From assembly GCF_000758325.1 (NCBI RefSeq), contig NZ_CP009459.1, forward strand, positions 3,906,001 to 3,970,000: a stretch of DNA of 64,000 nt. Reading direction: 5' to 3'. A program made the position numbers and the translations under genes. The notes beneath the pieces are model-generated. The model made no database searches and was not told where the DNA came from. It was given only the letters and a program-made list of their open reading frames with translations. Position 1 is the stretch's first letter, and every line of letters starts with the position of its first letter. Origin of the DNA: Cedecea neteri (GTDB taxonomy: Bacteria > Pseudomonadota > Gammaproteobacteria > Enterobacterales > Enterobacteriaceae). Below, piece after piece: positions 1 to 8,922 of the stretch.

Positions 1-324
1 ATGCTGATTAACTATCAGTTTGAGTACAGCAACAGCCTGAATGACAACATGAGCCAGGGGATCGCCAGCACGCGCTGGCAGAACTACCAGCAGTTTATAC
101 GCACGCTGGAAAAAGCCATCGAACAGCACCGCCAGCAGCTGATGCAGTGGAGCAATAAAGTTGACCAGGCATTGGGCGCATGGCAGGAAAAACAAAAGCG
201 CCTGCAGGCATGGCAAACCCTGCAGGACAGAAAGGCAGCGGAGCTGTTGCTCGCAGAGAACAGACTCGATCAGAAGCAGATGGACGAATACGCCCAGCGG
301 GCCACATTGAGGAAAGGTGAATGA
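1..324 (+). CDS. fliJ: Flagellar export chaperone FliJ (5' end outside window)
   Basis: This is the C-terminal part (about 107 residues) of FliJ, the coiled-coil stalk protein of the flagellar type III export ATPase (FliH/FliI), which also escorts empty chaperones. E. coli FliJ is 147 residues, so about 40 N-terminal residues lie before the window. The first codon here is an internal Met, not the true start. Heptad-like helices rich in Gln, Lys and Glu and the stretch [13 protein letters not shown] match the family closely. The stop overlaps the fliK start (ATGA), which implies translational coupling within the fliF-K operon. Confidence 0.95.
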   Translation: MLINYQFEYSNSLNDNMSQGIASTRWQNYQQFIRTLEKAIEQHRQQLMQWSNKVDQALGAWQEKQKRLQAWQTLQDRKAAELLLAENRLDQKQMDEYAQRATLRKGE

Positions 325-1562
325 TCACATTGCCAAAAATTCTGTTAAACCCCGGGGCCGACACCGCTGCCGCCGGGGATGCAAAAGGCGCGGACGGCAA
401 AGGCTTCGGTGAAGACTTCCTGACGCTGCTGGGCAAAGCTTTGCCGGGAAACGTCGTTTTGGAAGACGGTAAATCGCTGCCTCTGGGCGCGGCATTAAGC
501 AAAGTTGCCGCAGCCAATGCGGCAAAAGGCGAGACCAAAGACGACCAGGCGGCCCTGACGGAGCTGCTAAACTCGCCGGAACAGCCTGAAGCGCTTTCCG
601 CCCTGCTCGCCTCCATCGGCAAAACAGAAACGGGTGATAAGCCCGAGGCGGCGCTGAAAGACGCAAAAACAGATAAGCCCCTGAGCGACGCTGAGCTGCA
701 AACGCTTAGCGCGCTGTTCGCTATGTTGCCGCAGCCCGTAACCGCTGCGCAGCCCGTGACGCTAGCTAAAACAGCAACCGACACAGCATCGCTGTCCGCC
801 CTGACCTCTGCAGCAGGCAACACCGCAGGCAAAAACACCGCGGACAGCCTGCTGCCTGCTGACGCCAGCGGCAAAAAAGCTACGCCTGCGGGGGCGACGC
901 TTGCAGACAGTAAATCTGTTGCAGCCACCGGCCCGGCAGCGGTCCAGCAGCACGTGGATGACAAAGCGCAACTGGTCGCTAACAACACGCCTGACGGTCG
1001 CGACAACGCGGCTCCACAGGCAAATAACACCGCCCCTGTCACCGCGCAGATAACTCCGGCCATCAGCAGCACCACAGTTGCGACCCCAACGACAACGCAC
1101 ATCGCCACCCCAACGGCGCCGATGATCAGCGCCCAGTTGGGCAGCCATGAGTGGCAACAGCAGATTTCTCAGCACGTTACGCTGTTTACCCGTCAGGGCC
1201 AGCACAGCGCCGAGCTGAGATTGCACCCGGAAGATCTCGGTCAGGTGCAAATTAGTCTAAAACTAGAAGATAACCAGGCACAGCTGCAGATGATGTCGCC
1301 GCACAGTCACGTACGGGCTGCGCTTGAAGCAGCGCTGCCTTCACTGCGCACTGCGCTGGCTGAAAGCGGCATCCAGCTTGGCCAGAGCAACATCAGCAGC
1401 GAAAGCTTCGCTCAGCAGCAGTCCGGCCAGCAGCAACAGCAGCAAAGCGCCCGCAGCGGAGAGCGTTTCTCCCTGAGCGGTAACGACGCCGAGCCGCTGC
1501 CGGTGGCCGATAGCCTGCAGCGTCTGGCAAGCAGCAACGGCGCGGTGGATATCTTCGCCTGA
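321..1562 (+). CDS. fliK: Flagellar hook-length control protein FliK
   Basis: FliK is a secreted molecular ruler that sets hook length and switches FlhB export specificity from hook to filament subunits. At 413 residues it is longer than E. coli FliK (375). The N-terminal two thirds are low-complexity and rich in Ala, Thr, Asp and Lys, as usual for this rapidly evolving region. The conserved C-terminal switch domain (about residues 270-370) contains [19 protein letters not shown], followed by a Gln-rich tail. The start overlaps the fliJ stop by 4 nt. The 121-nt gap to fliL is where the separate fliLMNOPQR operon normally starts. Confidence 0.96.
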   Translation: MITLPKILLNPGADTAAAGDAKGADGKGFGEDFLTLLGKALPGNVVLEDGKSLPLGAALSKVAAANAAKGETKDDQAALTELLNSPEQPEALSALLASIGKTETGDKPEAALKDAKTDKPLSDAELQTLSALFAMLPQPVTAAQPVTLAKTATDTASLSALTSAAGNTAGKNTADSLLPADASGKKATPAGATLADSKSVAATGPAAVQQHVDDKAQLVANNTPDGRDNAAPQANNTAPVTAQITPAISSTTVATPTTTHIATPTAPMISAQLGSHEWQQQISQHVTLFTRQGQHSAELRLHPEDLGQVQISLKLEDNQAQLQMMSPHSHVRAALEAALPSLRTALAESGIQLGQSNISSESFAQQQSGQQQQQQSARSGERFSLSGNDAEPLPVADSLQRLASSNGAVDIFA

Positions 1563-1683
1563 GCCCCGTTCAAGGGTAAACGCCAGAGCTAGCGACAATA
1601 AACGTGTGTTTTCCGGGCTTTGACCGCCCGGAGACACGGGATAATTGCTCTTCAGCAGTACCGATACAGGAATAAAGCGTTCA

Positions 1684-2151
1684 ATGACTGATACCGCTAT
1701 CACGAAAGGCCGTAAGCGCGCCATCTGGGTGCCGATACTGGTTCTTATCACACTCGCCGCGTGCGCCACCGCAGGCTACAGCTACTGGCGCATGCAGCAA
1801 ACGCCAGCCACAGCCCAGGCAAAAACGCCTGAGCCGCCGCCTGCGCCAGTGTTCTTCGCTCTGGATACGTTTACCGTCAATCTGGGTGATGCGGATCGCG
1901 TGCTGTACATCGGCGTCACGCTGCGTTTGAAAGATGAAGCGACCCGCCAGCGCCTGAGCGAATTCCTGCCGGAAGTCCGCAGCCGTCTGTTGCTGCTGTT
2001 CTCTCGCCAGGACGCCAATCAGCTTGCCACCGATGCCGGTAAGCAGAAGCTGGTGGAAGCGATTAAAACTACTCTGGCGCCGCCTCTGGTCGCCGGGCAA
2101 CCTCAACAGGTAGTCAGCGACGTGCTGTATACCGCCTTTATTTTGCGGTAA
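1684..2151 (+). CDS. fliL: Flagellar basal-body-associated protein FliL
   Basis: FliL is a single-span inner-membrane protein that sits near the stator and supports motor torque, especially in swarming. I chose the ATG at 1684, which gives 155 residues and an N terminus ([12 protein letters not shown]) aligned with E. coli FliL, rather than an in-frame start 39 nt earlier. A transmembrane helix at about residues 15-35 is followed by a periplasmic domain with the conserved segment [15 protein letters not shown]. It is the first gene of the fliL-R operon, and fliM follows 4 nt after its stop. Confidence 0.96.
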   Translation: MTDTAITKGRKRAIWVPILVLITLAACATAGYSYWRMQQTPATAQAKTPEPPPAPVFFALDTFTVNLGDADRVLYIGVTLRLKDEATRQRLSEFLPEVRSRLLLLFSRQDANQLATDAGKQKLVEAIKTTLAPPLVAGQPQQVVSDVLYTAFILR

Positions 2152-2155
2152 GTCC

Positions 2156-3160
2156 ATGGGCGACAGTATTCTTTCTCAGGCCGAAATCGATGCGCTGTTA
2201 AACGGCGACAGTGAGAATAACGACGAGCCGAAGGCCAGGGCGCCGGGCGAATCCGATATTCGTCCCTATGACCCGAATACCCAGCGTCGCGTAGTGCGCG
2301 AGCGCCTGCAGGCGCTGGAAATTATTAACGAGCGTTTTTCTCGTCAGTTCCGTATGGGGCTGTTTAACCTGCTGCGTCGAAGCCCTGACATCACCGTCGG
2401 GGCCATCCGTATCCAGCCTTACCATGAGTTTGCCCGCAACCTGCCGGTGCCAACTAACCTGAACCTGATCCACCTGAAACCGCTGCGCGGCACCGGGCTG
2501 TTCGTGTTTTCACCCAGCCTTGTGTTTATTGCGGTAGACAACCTGTTTGGCGGGGATGGCCGCTTCCCAACGAAAGTGGAAGGCCGGGAGTTTACCCACA
2601 CCGAACAGCGCGTGATCAACCGTATGCTGAAGCTGGCGCTGGAATCCTACAGCGATGCGTGGAAGGCGATTTATCCGCTGGACGTGGAATACGTTCGTTC
2701 GGAAATGCAGGTCAAATTTACCAATATCACCACGTCGCCTAACGACATCGTGGTTAACACCCCGTTCCACGTCGAAATTGGCAACCTGACCGGTGAGTTC
2801 AACATCTGTCTGCCGTTCAGCATGATTGAACCGCTGCGCGAGCTGCTGGTGAACCCTCCGCTGGAGAACTCCCGTCAGGAAGATCAAAGCTGGCGCGACA
2901 CCCTGGTGCGCCAGGTGCAGCATTCCGAGCTGGAATTGGTGGCGAATTTCGCCGATATTCCGCTTCGGTTGTCCCAAATCCTAAAACTGAAACCTGGCGA
3001 TGTGCTGCCCATCGAAAAGCCAGATCGTATTATCGCGCACGTAGACGGCGTACCGGTTCTGACCAGTCAGTACGGTACGATCAACGGCCAGTATGCCCTG
3101 CGCGTAGAACATTTGATCAACCCGATATTGAATTCGCTGAATGAGGAACAGCCCAAATGA
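2156..3160 (+). CDS. fliM: Flagellar motor switch protein FliM
   Basis: FliM is a C-ring component that binds phospho-CheY and sets the direction of rotation. At 334 residues it matches the E. coli length. Visible parts are the N-terminal CheY-binding peptide (SQAEIDALL), the CheC-like middle domain, and the C-terminal SpoA/FliN-like domain (about residues 255-325, with LKLKPGDVLPIEKPD). It overlaps fliN by 4 nt (ATGA). The gene is intact and nothing in it is unusual. Confidence 0.98.
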   Translation: MGDSILSQAEIDALLNGDSENNDEPKARAPGESDIRPYDPNTQRRVVRERLQALEIINERFSRQFRMGLFNLLRRSPDITVGAIRIQPYHEFARNLPVPTNLNLIHLKPLRGTGLFVFSPSLVFIAVDNLFGGDGRFPTKVEGREFTHTEQRVINRMLKLALESYSDAWKAIYPLDVEYVRSEMQVKFTNITTSPNDIVVNTPFHVEIGNLTGEFNICLPFSMIEPLRELLVNPPLENSRQEDQSWRDTLVRQVQHSELELVANFADIPLRLSQILKLKPGDVLPIEKPDRIIAHVDGVPVLTSQYGTINGQYALRVEHLINPILNSLNEEQPK

Positions 3161-3567
3161 GTGATATTAATCAACCGTCCGATGACAATGCAGGCTCAGT
3201 GGACGATCTGTGGGCTGATGCGTTAAACGAGCAGAAAAGTTCCGGGAAAAGTACCGCGGATAACGTCTTCCGCGCGCTGGAAGGTAATGATATTGCCGGC
3301 AATGTGCAGGATATCGACCTGATCATGGACATTCCGGTCAAGCTGACCGTCGAACTGGGCCGTACCCGTATGACCATCAAAGAGCTGCTGCGCCTGACGC
3401 AGGGTTCCGTGGTCGCGCTTGACGGACTGGCCGGCGAGCCGCTGGATATTCTGATCAACGGTTACCTGATTGCCCAGGGTGAAGTGGTTGTCGTCGCCGA
3501 CAAATACGGCGTGCGAATTACCGACATCATCACCCCATCAGAACGTATGCGTCGCCTGAGCCGCTAA
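3157..3567 (+). CDS. fliN: Flagellar motor switch protein FliN
   Basis: FliN is a C-ring protein that builds the base of the switch complex with FliM and docks FliH for export. It has 136 residues: an acidic, low-complexity N terminus and a C-terminal SpoA domain (about 55-130) with the family segment DIPVKLTVELGRTRM and a second half containing GEPLDILINGYLIAQGEV. The start overlaps the fliM stop and the stop abuts the fliO ATG. Confidence 0.98.
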   Translation: MSDINQPSDDNAGSVDDLWADALNEQKSSGKSTADNVFRALEGNDIAGNVQDIDLIMDIPVKLTVELGRTRMTIKELLRLTQGSVVALDGLAGEPLDILINGYLIAQGEVVVVADKYGVRITDIITPSERMRRLSR

Positions 3568-3948
3568 ATGACAACCCAGGCCACCGTCACTCAGCCCAGC
3601 GTCAACGCCAGCTCACCGCTAGTTCAGGTGAGCGGAGCATTGGCCGGCATTGTTATTTTTATTCTGGTGGCCGCCTGGCTGGCAAAGCGCTTTGGTTTTC
3701 ACGGCGCGGGCGTCGGCGTAAAGAAGTCGCTGAACATTAGCGCCAGCGTGAGCGTAGGCCCGCGCGAGCGCGTGGTGGTGGTTGACGTCGAAGACGCTCG
3801 TCTGGTCCTCGGTGTCACCGCCAGCCAAATCACGCACCTGCACACGCTGCCTCCAGCGCCGGTCTCGGAGGCGGTTGAAAAACCCCCTGCGCCCGCCGAT
3901 TTCCAGAAACTGATGAAGAACCTGCTTAAACGTAACGGGAAAGATTGA
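3568..3948 (+). CDS. fliO: Flagellar biosynthesis protein FliO
   Basis: FliO is a small membrane protein that assists assembly and stability of FliP in the type III export gate. It has 126 residues with one N-terminal transmembrane helix (about residues 20-40) and a cytoplasmic domain carrying [18 protein letters not shown], as in E. coli FliO. The ATG starts on the base after the fliN stop, and the stop overlaps the fliP ATG. Confidence 0.95.
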   Translation: MTTQATVTQPSVNASSPLVQVSGALAGIVIFILVAAWLAKRFGFHGAGVGVKKSLNISASVSVGPRERVVVVDVEDARLVLGVTASQITHLHTLPPAPVSEAVEKPPAPADFQKLMKNLLKRNGKD

Positions 3949-4688
3949 TGAAACGTTTGCTGACGCTCTCGTTACCGGGCCTATTTTTGCTCCTCCCTGC
4001 GGCCGCCTTCGCACAATTACCGGGCCTGATAAGCCAGCCTCTCGCTAACGGCGGGCAAAGCTGGTCCTTGCCGGTGCAGACGCTGGTCTTTATTACCTCC
4101 CTGACCTTCCTGCCGGCCATTTTGCTGATGATGACCAGCTTTACGCGCATCATCATCGTTTTTGGCCTGCTCCGTAACGCCCTGGGCACGCCGTCCGCAC
4201 CGCCTAACCAGGTGCTGGTTGGTCTGGCGTTGTTTTTGACCTTTTTTATTATGTCGCCGGTGTTCGACAAAATTTATACCGACGCCTACCAGCCTTTCAG
4301 CGAAGATAAGATCTCGATGGAAGTGGCGATGGATAAAGGCGCTCAGCCGCTGCGCGAGTTTATGCTGCGCCAGACCCGTGAAGCCGATCTGGCCCTGTTT
4401 GCACGCCTGGCGAATACGCAACCGCTGCAGGGGCCGGAAGCCGTGCCAATGCGTATCCTGCTGCCTGCCTATGTCACCAGCGAGTTGAAAACTGCGTTCC
4501 AGATTGGTTTTACCGTATTTATCCCGTTCCTGATTATCGACCTCGTAATCGCCAGCGTCCTGATGGCGCTCGGGATGATGATGGTTCCCCCCGCGACAAT
4601 TGCCCTGCCCTTTAAGCTGATGCTTTTCGTGCTGGTCGACGGCTGGCAGCTGTTGGTGGGTTCATTAGCGCAAAGTTTTTACAGCTAG
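3948..4688 (+). CDS. fliP: Flagellar export gate protein FliP
   Basis: FliP forms the core pore of the flagellar export gate with FliQ and FliR. I chose the ATG at 3948 (246 residues), which overlaps the fliO stop as TGATG; an in-frame TTG 3 nt upstream is less likely. A cleavable signal peptide ending near AFA, unusual for an inner-membrane protein but typical of FliP, precedes the conserved block [20 protein letters not shown] and three further membrane segments. The FliP signature near [15 protein letters not shown] is intact. Confidence 0.97.
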   Translation: MKRLLTLSLPGLFLLLPAAAFAQLPGLISQPLANGGQSWSLPVQTLVFITSLTFLPAILLMMTSFTRIIIVFGLLRNALGTPSAPPNQVLVGLALFLTFFIMSPVFDKIYTDAYQPFSEDKISMEVAMDKGAQPLREFMLRQTREADLALFARLANTQPLQGPEAVPMRILLPAYVTSELKTAFQIGFTVFIPFLIIDLVIASVLMALGMMMVPPATIALPFKLMLFVLVDGWQLLVGSLAQSFYS

Positions 4689-4700
4689 CGGAGAAAGAAA

Positions 4701-4970
4701 ATGACGCCAGAATCGGTCATGATGATGGGCACCGAAGCGATGAAGGTGGCCCTTGCCCTTGCGGCCCCGCTGCTGCTGGTTGCGCTGATAAGCGGCCTGG
4801 TCATTAGCCTGCTGCAGGCAGCGACGCAGATCAACGAAATGACGCTGTCGTTTATTCCAAAAATTCTGGCCGTGTTCGTGACTATCGTTATTGCCGGGCC
4901 GTGGATGCTTAACCTGCTGCTGGATTACATGCGTTCCCTGCTGACCAATCTGCCGAACACCATTGGATGA
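4701..4970 (+). CDS. fliQ: Flagellar export gate protein FliQ
   Basis: FliQ is an 89-residue, two-helix membrane protein of the export gate, present in several copies around FliP/FliR. It contains the family segment [23 protein letters not shown] ribosome-binding site lies in the 12-nt gap after fliP. Its stop overlaps the fliR start (ATGA). Confidence 0.97.
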   Translation: MTPESVMMMGTEAMKVALALAAPLLLVALISGLVISLLQAATQINEMTLSFIPKILAVFVTIVIAGPWMLNLLLDYMRSLLTNLPNTIG

Positions 4971-5752
4971 TCCACGTTGACAGCACCCAGTGGCTTCACT
5001 GGTTAAGCCTTTATTTTTGGCCGCTGCTGCGCGTGCTGGCGCTGATCATGACGGCCCCGATCCTGAGCGAGCGCTCGATTCCCAAGCGGGTCAAGCTCGG
5101 GCTGGGGTTGATGATCACTTTCATCATCGCGCCTTCTTTACCGGCAACCGGGGTAACAATTTTTTCCGCCGCCGGTTTCTGGCTTGCAATACAACAAATT
5201 CTTATCGGTGTGGCGCTGGGCTTTACGATGCAGTTTGCCTTTGCTGCCGTGCGTACCGCCGGGGAAATTGTCGGCCTGCAAATGGGGCTTTCTTTCGCGA
5301 CCTTCTTCGATCCCGGTAGCCGCCTCAATATGCCGGTGCTGGCCCGTTTTCTTGATATTCTGGCGATGCTGCTGTTCCTGACCTTTAACGGTCATTTATG
5401 GCTGATTTCGATGCTGGTCGATACTTTTCATACCCTGCCCATCGGCGGCAATCCGATAAACAGTAACGCATTTATGGCGCTGACCCGGGCAGGCGGCCTG
5501 ATCTTTCTCAATGGCCTGATGCTGGCGCTGCCGTTAATCACTTTGTTACTGACGCTTAACATCGCGCTGGGTCTGTTAAACCGTATGGCACCCCAGCTAT
5601 CGGTATTTGTTATCGGTTTTCCGGTTACCCTGTCTATCGGCATGCTCATTTTTATGGTAATGATGCCGCTTATCGCCCCCTTTACCGAACATTTATTCGG
5701 CGAGATTTTTGATCTGCTCGCGGATATAGTCAGTGAAATCCCCGCAAATTAA
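4967..5752 (+). CDS. fliR: Flagellar export gate protein FliR
   Basis: FliR is the single-copy subunit that closes the FliP5-FliR1 export gate and contacts FlhB. It has 261 residues with six hydrophobic segments and conserved blocks [22 protein letters not shown] and [22 protein letters not shown] (each matching E. coli FliR). It is the last gene of the fliL-R operon. The next 347 nt hold no gene and lead to rcsA, as in E. coli. Confidence 0.97.
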   Translation: MIHVDSTQWLHWLSLYFWPLLRVLALIMTAPILSERSIPKRVKLGLGLMITFIIAPSLPATGVTIFSAAGFWLAIQQILIGVALGFTMQFAFAAVRTAGEIVGLQMGLSFATFFDPGSRLNMPVLARFLDILAMLLFLTFNGHLWLISMLVDTFHTLPIGGNPINSNAFMALTRAGGLIFLNGLMLALPLITLLLTLNIALGLLNRMAPQLSVFVIGFPVTLSIGMLIFMVMMPLIAPFTEHLFGEIFDLLADIVSEIPAN

Positions 5753-5778
5753 TATCCATAATTTTTATAATGCCTCTC

Positions 5779-5792
5779 TGAGGATATTCCTA
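5779..5792 (+). promoter_or_regulatory. Candidate RcsAB box upstream of rcsA
   Basis: The 14-mer TGAGGATATTCCTA matches the known RcsAB-box consensus TAAGAATATTCCTA at 12 of 14 positions, including the whole right half. It lies about 308 bp before the rcsA start, just after fliR. In E. coli rcsA is autoregulated through such a distal box, so the same logic is likely here. The assignment rests on motif and context only. Confidence 0.7.
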
Positions 5793-6099
5793 AAAAAATA
5801 TGTTAATAACATCCGCCAAGATATATCTGGCGCGGAATATAAGTTTTTACCTTGCTCACAATACGCAACATTCACTTTACTTTAAGAACATTCCTGGCAA
5901 ATTATAGGCAACTTTCCGGGATAGTGATTTCGCCTTTTAAATTATTAATAATGGTTACCCATAAATAATTAGAACTGCGGAAAATGCGGCGGACTGGCTT
6001 TGCCCTGGGACTGACATTGTCACTCGTGGTCAAACCAGTACAGCTTTCAATCTGCGCTCCTGATTATTACGGGTATAACGCGCTTAGTGAGGGTTTGCT
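5793..6099. other. AT-rich rcsA upstream region
   Basis: No gene is visible. The stretch is clearly more AT-rich than the coding DNA around it, which fits the H-NS-silenced rcsA control region known from E. coli. I cannot place the -10 and -35 elements with confidence. Confidence 0.5.
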
Positions 6100-6723
6100 A
6101 TGTCAACGATTATTATGGACTTATGCAGCTATACCCGGCTGGGGCTTGTCGGCTACTTAGCCAGCCGCGGGGTTAGAAAACGGCATATTGCAGATGTAGA
6201 AACGGTAGAACAACTGGCACAGGCATGCCAGTCTCAGGCACCCAGCGTGGTGTTTATAAACGAAGACTGTTTTATTCATGACCCGGAAAGCAGTCAGCGA
6301 ATTAAGCAGATCATTAATCAACATCCAGGGACGCTATTTTTAGTCTTTATGGCAATTGCTAATATTCACTTTGATGAATATCTTCTGGTCAGAGAAAATC
6401 TGCTGATCAGCTCGAAATCCATCAAGCCAGAATCTTTAGACGATATTTTATCGGAATACTTAGCAAAAAATGCACAATGTATTGGACATATTAATTTGCC
6501 GACACTTTCTCTTAGTCGCACAGAGTCCAGCATGCTTAAAATGTGGATGTCAGGACAAGGAACGATTCAAATCTCCGACCAAATGAACATCAAGGCAAAA
6601 ACCGTTTCGTCGCATAAAGGAAATATAAAACGCAAAATCAAGACCCACAACAAGCAGGTGATATATCATGTAGTCCGCCTCACCGACAACGTCACCAACG
6701 GTATTTTTGTTAACCTCCGGTAG
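6100..6723 (+). CDS. rcsA: Capsule synthesis co-regulator RcsA
   Basis: RcsA is an unstable LuxR-type DNA-binding protein that pairs with RcsB to activate colanic-acid capsule genes and repress flagellar genes; it is degraded by Lon. It has 207 residues, the E. coli length. The N terminus ([16 protein letters not shown]) and the C-terminal helix-turn-helix (about 140-200, with [17 protein letters not shown]) are nearly identical to E. coli RcsA. There is no phosphorylatable receiver Asp pattern, as expected. It follows fliR and a candidate RcsAB box. DsrA, encoded 1.8 kb downstream, is known to raise rcsA expression by counteracting H-NS. Confidence 0.98.
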   Translation: MSTIIMDLCSYTRLGLVGYLASRGVRKRHIADVETVEQLAQACQSQAPSVVFINEDCFIHDPESSQRIKQIINQHPGTLFLVFMAIANIHFDEYLLVRENLLISSKSIKPESLDDILSEYLAKNAQCIGHINLPTLSLSRTESSMLKMWMSGQGTIQISDQMNIKAKTVSSHKGNIKRKIKTHNKQVIYHVVRLTDNVTNGIFVNLR

Positions 6724-6762
6724 CTGACTTACGCTCTGCATCCCTACGCCGCTTTGGCCGCA

Positions 6763-6798
6763 GTATTTAATCTCTGACGCCCGTCAGAGATTAAATAC
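6763..6798. repeat. 36-bp palindrome between rcsA and lpxO
   Basis: Two perfect 17-nt arms (left GTATTTAATCTCTGACG, 6763-6779; right 6782-6798) are separated by only CC. It starts 39 bp after the rcsA stop. Neither strand has a following T-tract, so it is not a typical intrinsic terminator. It could end or protect the rcsA mRNA, or be an operator for lpxO, whose start is 110 bp downstream. Confidence 0.8.
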
Positions 6799-6907
6799 AA
6801 GTTAAACGACACCCTTTTCCGTAACAAAACCGCAACCTTTGCCAAAAAAAGCAGATAAATCTCACTAGACTTACGCCTTACCATTATTCATGGAGAGATT
6901 TGTTGCT

Positions 6908-7816
6908 ATGGTAGCCGTTATTATTCTTGGTATTTTTATTATCAGCGTCTTCTACGCCCACTCCCGCGGTGTCGAAAAACAGAAGTTTTCCCGCCAGCTT
7001 TTTGACCATTCGACCTTTATGGCTCCGGTCAATATGTTCATGACGCGTTTCTCGCGTCTGCCGCCTGAACAGCCGTATTTCCCGACCAGTGACTTCCCGG
7101 AACTGCAAAAGCTGACGGACAACTGGGAAGTCATTCGAGAGGAAGCGCTGCGCCTGCAGGGCCACATCAAAGCGGCAGAAAGCCACAACGATGCCGGGTT
7201 CAACACATTCTTCAAGCGGGGCTGGAAGCGTTTTTACCTGAAGTGGTACAGCGATGCGCACCCGTCGGCGCATGAGCTTTGCCCAATCACCACCAAGCTG
7301 GTTAGCGAAATTCCGTCCGTTAAAGCGGCGATGTTCGCCGAACTCCCGGCAGGATCTTACCTGGGCAAGCACCGTGACCCGTATGCTGGTTCGGTGCGTT
7401 ATCATCTTGGCCTTGCCACGCCCAACGACGACCGCTGCTTTATTGAGGTCGACCGACAGCGCCACAGCTGGCGCGATGGTGAAGCCGTGATTTTTGACGA
7501 AACCTATGTGCACTGGGCAGAAAACAAGAGCGAACAGACCCGAATCATTCTGTTCTGCGATATTGAACGCCCGATGAAATGGCGCTGGGCACAGACTGTT
7601 AACCACTGGGTAGGCACCACGCTGATGTCAGCCGCCAGCTCGCCAAATAGCGACAGCGACCGTACCGGCGGGCTGAACCGCATCTTCAAATATGTTCACG
7701 CGTTGCGCGACCGCGGGCAACACCTGAAAAAGCGAAACCGTAAGGTGTATTACGCGATGAAATATTCGGTGATTACGCTGATTTTTGCGGCAGTGATTGT
7801 GCCAAGCGTGCTGTAA
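6908..7816 (+). CDS. lpxO: Lipid A 2-hydroxylase LpxO (Fe(II)/2-oxoglutarate dioxygenase)
   Basis: LpxO hydroxylates C2 of the secondary myristoyl chain of lipid A at the inner membrane, using O2, Fe(II) and 2-oxoglutarate. I chose the ATG at 6908 (302 residues, the Salmonella LpxO length) because GGAGAG lies 12 nt upstream of it; an ATG at 6890 would add six residues. An N-terminal membrane helix (1-20) is followed by an aspartyl/asparaginyl-hydroxylase-like domain with the iron-binding HRD (in LGKHRDPYAGSVRYHLGL), a distal His in ETYVHWAE, and the 2-oxoglutarate Arg in QTRIILF. A second hydrophobic stretch lies at the C terminus. E. coli K-12 lacks the gene. Here it sits between rcsA and dsrB. 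Confidence 0.92.
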   Translation: MVAVIILGIFIISVFYAHSRGVEKQKFSRQLFDHSTFMAPVNMFMTRFSRLPPEQPYFPTSDFPELQKLTDNWEVIREEALRLQGHIKAAESHNDAGFNTFFKRGWKRFYLKWYSDAHPSAHELCPITTKLVSEIPSVKAAMFAELPAGSYLGKHRDPYAGSVRYHLGLATPNDDRCFIEVDRQRHSWRDGEAVIFDETYVHWAENKSEQTRIILFCDIERPMKWRWAQTVNHWVGTTLMSAASSPNSDSDRTGGLNRIFKYVHALRDRGQHLKKRNRKVYYAMKYSVITLIFAAVIVPSVL

Positions 7817-7824
7817 AGATTGCC

Positions 7825-7918
7825 ACTCACCCTCTCCCCATAGGGGAGAGGGGACTATCCAGAGCAAGACTGTTAGATTTCCCCCTCTCCCTTCCAGGGA
7901 GAGGGCCGGGGTGAGGGT
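7825..7918. repeat. Composite palindromic repeat, copy 1
   Basis: Two GC-rich hairpins (CCTCTCCCC/GGGGAGAGG and CCCTCTCCC/GGGAGAGGG) flank an AT-rich spacer, and the element ends in inverted ACTCACCC and GGGTGAGGG. A second copy with the same plan is at 23008-23109. It lies 8 bp after the lpxO stop and may also act as a transcription end. Such dispersed intergenic palindromes are common in enterobacterial genomes; I do not assign a named family. Confidence 0.85.
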
Positions 7919-7932
7919 CAGACCCCAAAAGC

Positions 7933-8121
7933 CTACTCCTCGCTCTCCACAAAAATCCCGTCCGGGTGGCCTGACTCATTAAAGAACCAGATCCCCAGCG
8001 GATAATCCTCCAGCGACACAAGATACATCGTACCTTCGTTAAACGGCTCCACCGCCAGAACGACGCCCGAACGCCGCGGGCCGCCATCGGTCTTCACGGT
8101 CACCCGATCATTGATTTTCAT
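7933..8121 (-). CDS. dsrB: Small conserved protein DsrB
   Basis: DsrB is a 62-residue protein of unknown function named for its place downstream of rcsA. I chose the start at 8121 because CTGGAGGAAAT precedes it and the product [14 protein letters not shown] matches E. coli DsrB from its first residue. The segment [20 protein letters not shown] is nearly invariant. It is transcribed against lpxO and away from yodD. Confidence 0.95.
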   Translation of the reverse strand: MKINDRVTVKTDGGPRRSGVVLAVEPFNEGTMYLVSLEDYPLGIWFFNESGHPDGIFVESEE

Positions 8122-8250
8122 GGTTATTTCCTCCAGAGACATTGCCTGCCATTGTAGATCAAAAACCCCTTGAGCGCCCTTACTCCGGGCCACCTGGCGC
8201 ATTATCTGAAACGGCTATACTTAAGGGTGGTAGTCAGCGAGGGCAAAGTG

Positions 8251-8484
8251 ATGAAGACCGTGAAAATCAGCGGCAGCGCGGCGCATCAGACAACGGAAGT
8301 GGATGTTGACGCACTGCTTGCCGCCATCAACGAAATTAGCGAAAGCGATATCCGGCATGCCAGCAGCGAGGAACACCCGCAGCGAGTGAGCGTGGATGGG
8401 CGAGACTGGCATAGCTATAAGGAGCTGGCGGATGCTTTTGAGCTGGATATTCGGGATTTTAGCGTGAACGAAATTAACCGCTAA
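8251..8484 (+). CDS. yodD: Small conserved protein YodD
   Basis: YodD is a 77-residue stress-induced protein of unknown function. I chose the ATG at 8251 (MKTVKISG) by alignment with E. coli YodD (75 residues); longer in-frame starts add an unrelated N terminus. The conserved core is VDVDALLAAINEISESDI, and the C terminus is FELDIRDFSVNEINR. It is divergent from dsrB, and its stop codon lies 1 bp from the 3' end of the convergent small RNA gene dsrA. Confidence 0.93.
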   Translation: MKTVKISGSAAHQTTEVDVDALLAAINEISESDIRHASSEEHPQRVSVDGRDWHSYKELADAFELDIRDFSVNEINR

Positions 8485-8485
8485 G

Positions 8486-8514
8486 AAAAACATCCCGGCC
8501 GGGGAGCCGGGATG
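8486..8514 (-). terminator. DsrA intrinsic terminator
   Basis: On the minus strand a CATCCCGGC/GCCGGGATG stem (8491-8514) is followed by TTTTT (8490-8486). It forms the third stem of DsrA and overlaps the end of yodD within 1 bp, so it may also affect yodD transcripts. Confidence 0.9.
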
Positions 8515-8572
8515 AAAACTTGCCAATGCAAGAAGCACTTGAAATTCGTTACATCAGGAAATCTGATGTGTT
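8486..8572 (-). ncRNA. dsrA: DsrA regulatory small RNA
   Basis: Read on the minus strand from 8572, the sequence starts AACACATCAGATTTCCTG and carries TGTAACGAATTT and AAGTGCTTCTTGC, the rpoS-leader and hns pairing regions of E. coli DsrA. It ends in a CATCCCGGC/GCCGGGATG hairpin and five T residues. The length is 87 nt, as in E. coli. DsrA is an Hfq-dependent RNA that opens the rpoS leader at low temperature, represses hns, and so raises rcsA expression. The first stem differs by a compensatory-looking change (CCTGATG instead of CCTGGTG). The position after yodD matches E. coli. Confidence 0.96.
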
Positions 8573-8922
8573 GACCACCTTACCTTAAATTTTATTGAAT
8601 ACAAGGATATATTCTTTTCAAGAATGTTTGCCACTGTACCTATTTACGCAATCAATTAGAATCCAATGCCTTGTTAAATCGTTTTTTTTAACCTGACGCC
8701 CGCATGACAAAGCCATTTGAGCACTGAAAAAATTGAGATTTATCCTAAATTAGCTGCCTTATTTTCACTCGCCAGTCCAGGATGAATAAAAAATAAACGC
8801 GTCTCTGCCTCGCCCACTGCGTAACAGAAATATTACGCCTGCTTGAGCGAGATCCTTCTTCGACAATCGAATAAAACATCAGCATCGCTTATATGATATA
8901 GCGGCCGCGCCCGACGAGATAA
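8573..8922. other. Gene-free stretch upstream of dsrA
   Basis: E. coli carries yedP (mannosyl-3-phosphoglycerate phosphatase) at this place; here no coding region remains. The dsrA promoter must lie just above 8572 on the minus strand. A TAAGGT hexamer occurs twice there, and TTGTAT lies 16 bp above the nearer one. I see nothing else convincing. Confidence 0.5.

Noticed and set aside
95..1108. Long open frame antisense to fliK
   Set aside because: It mirrors the low-complexity, GC-rich fliK sequence; composition is Ala/Ser/Val repeats with no homology and no binding site.
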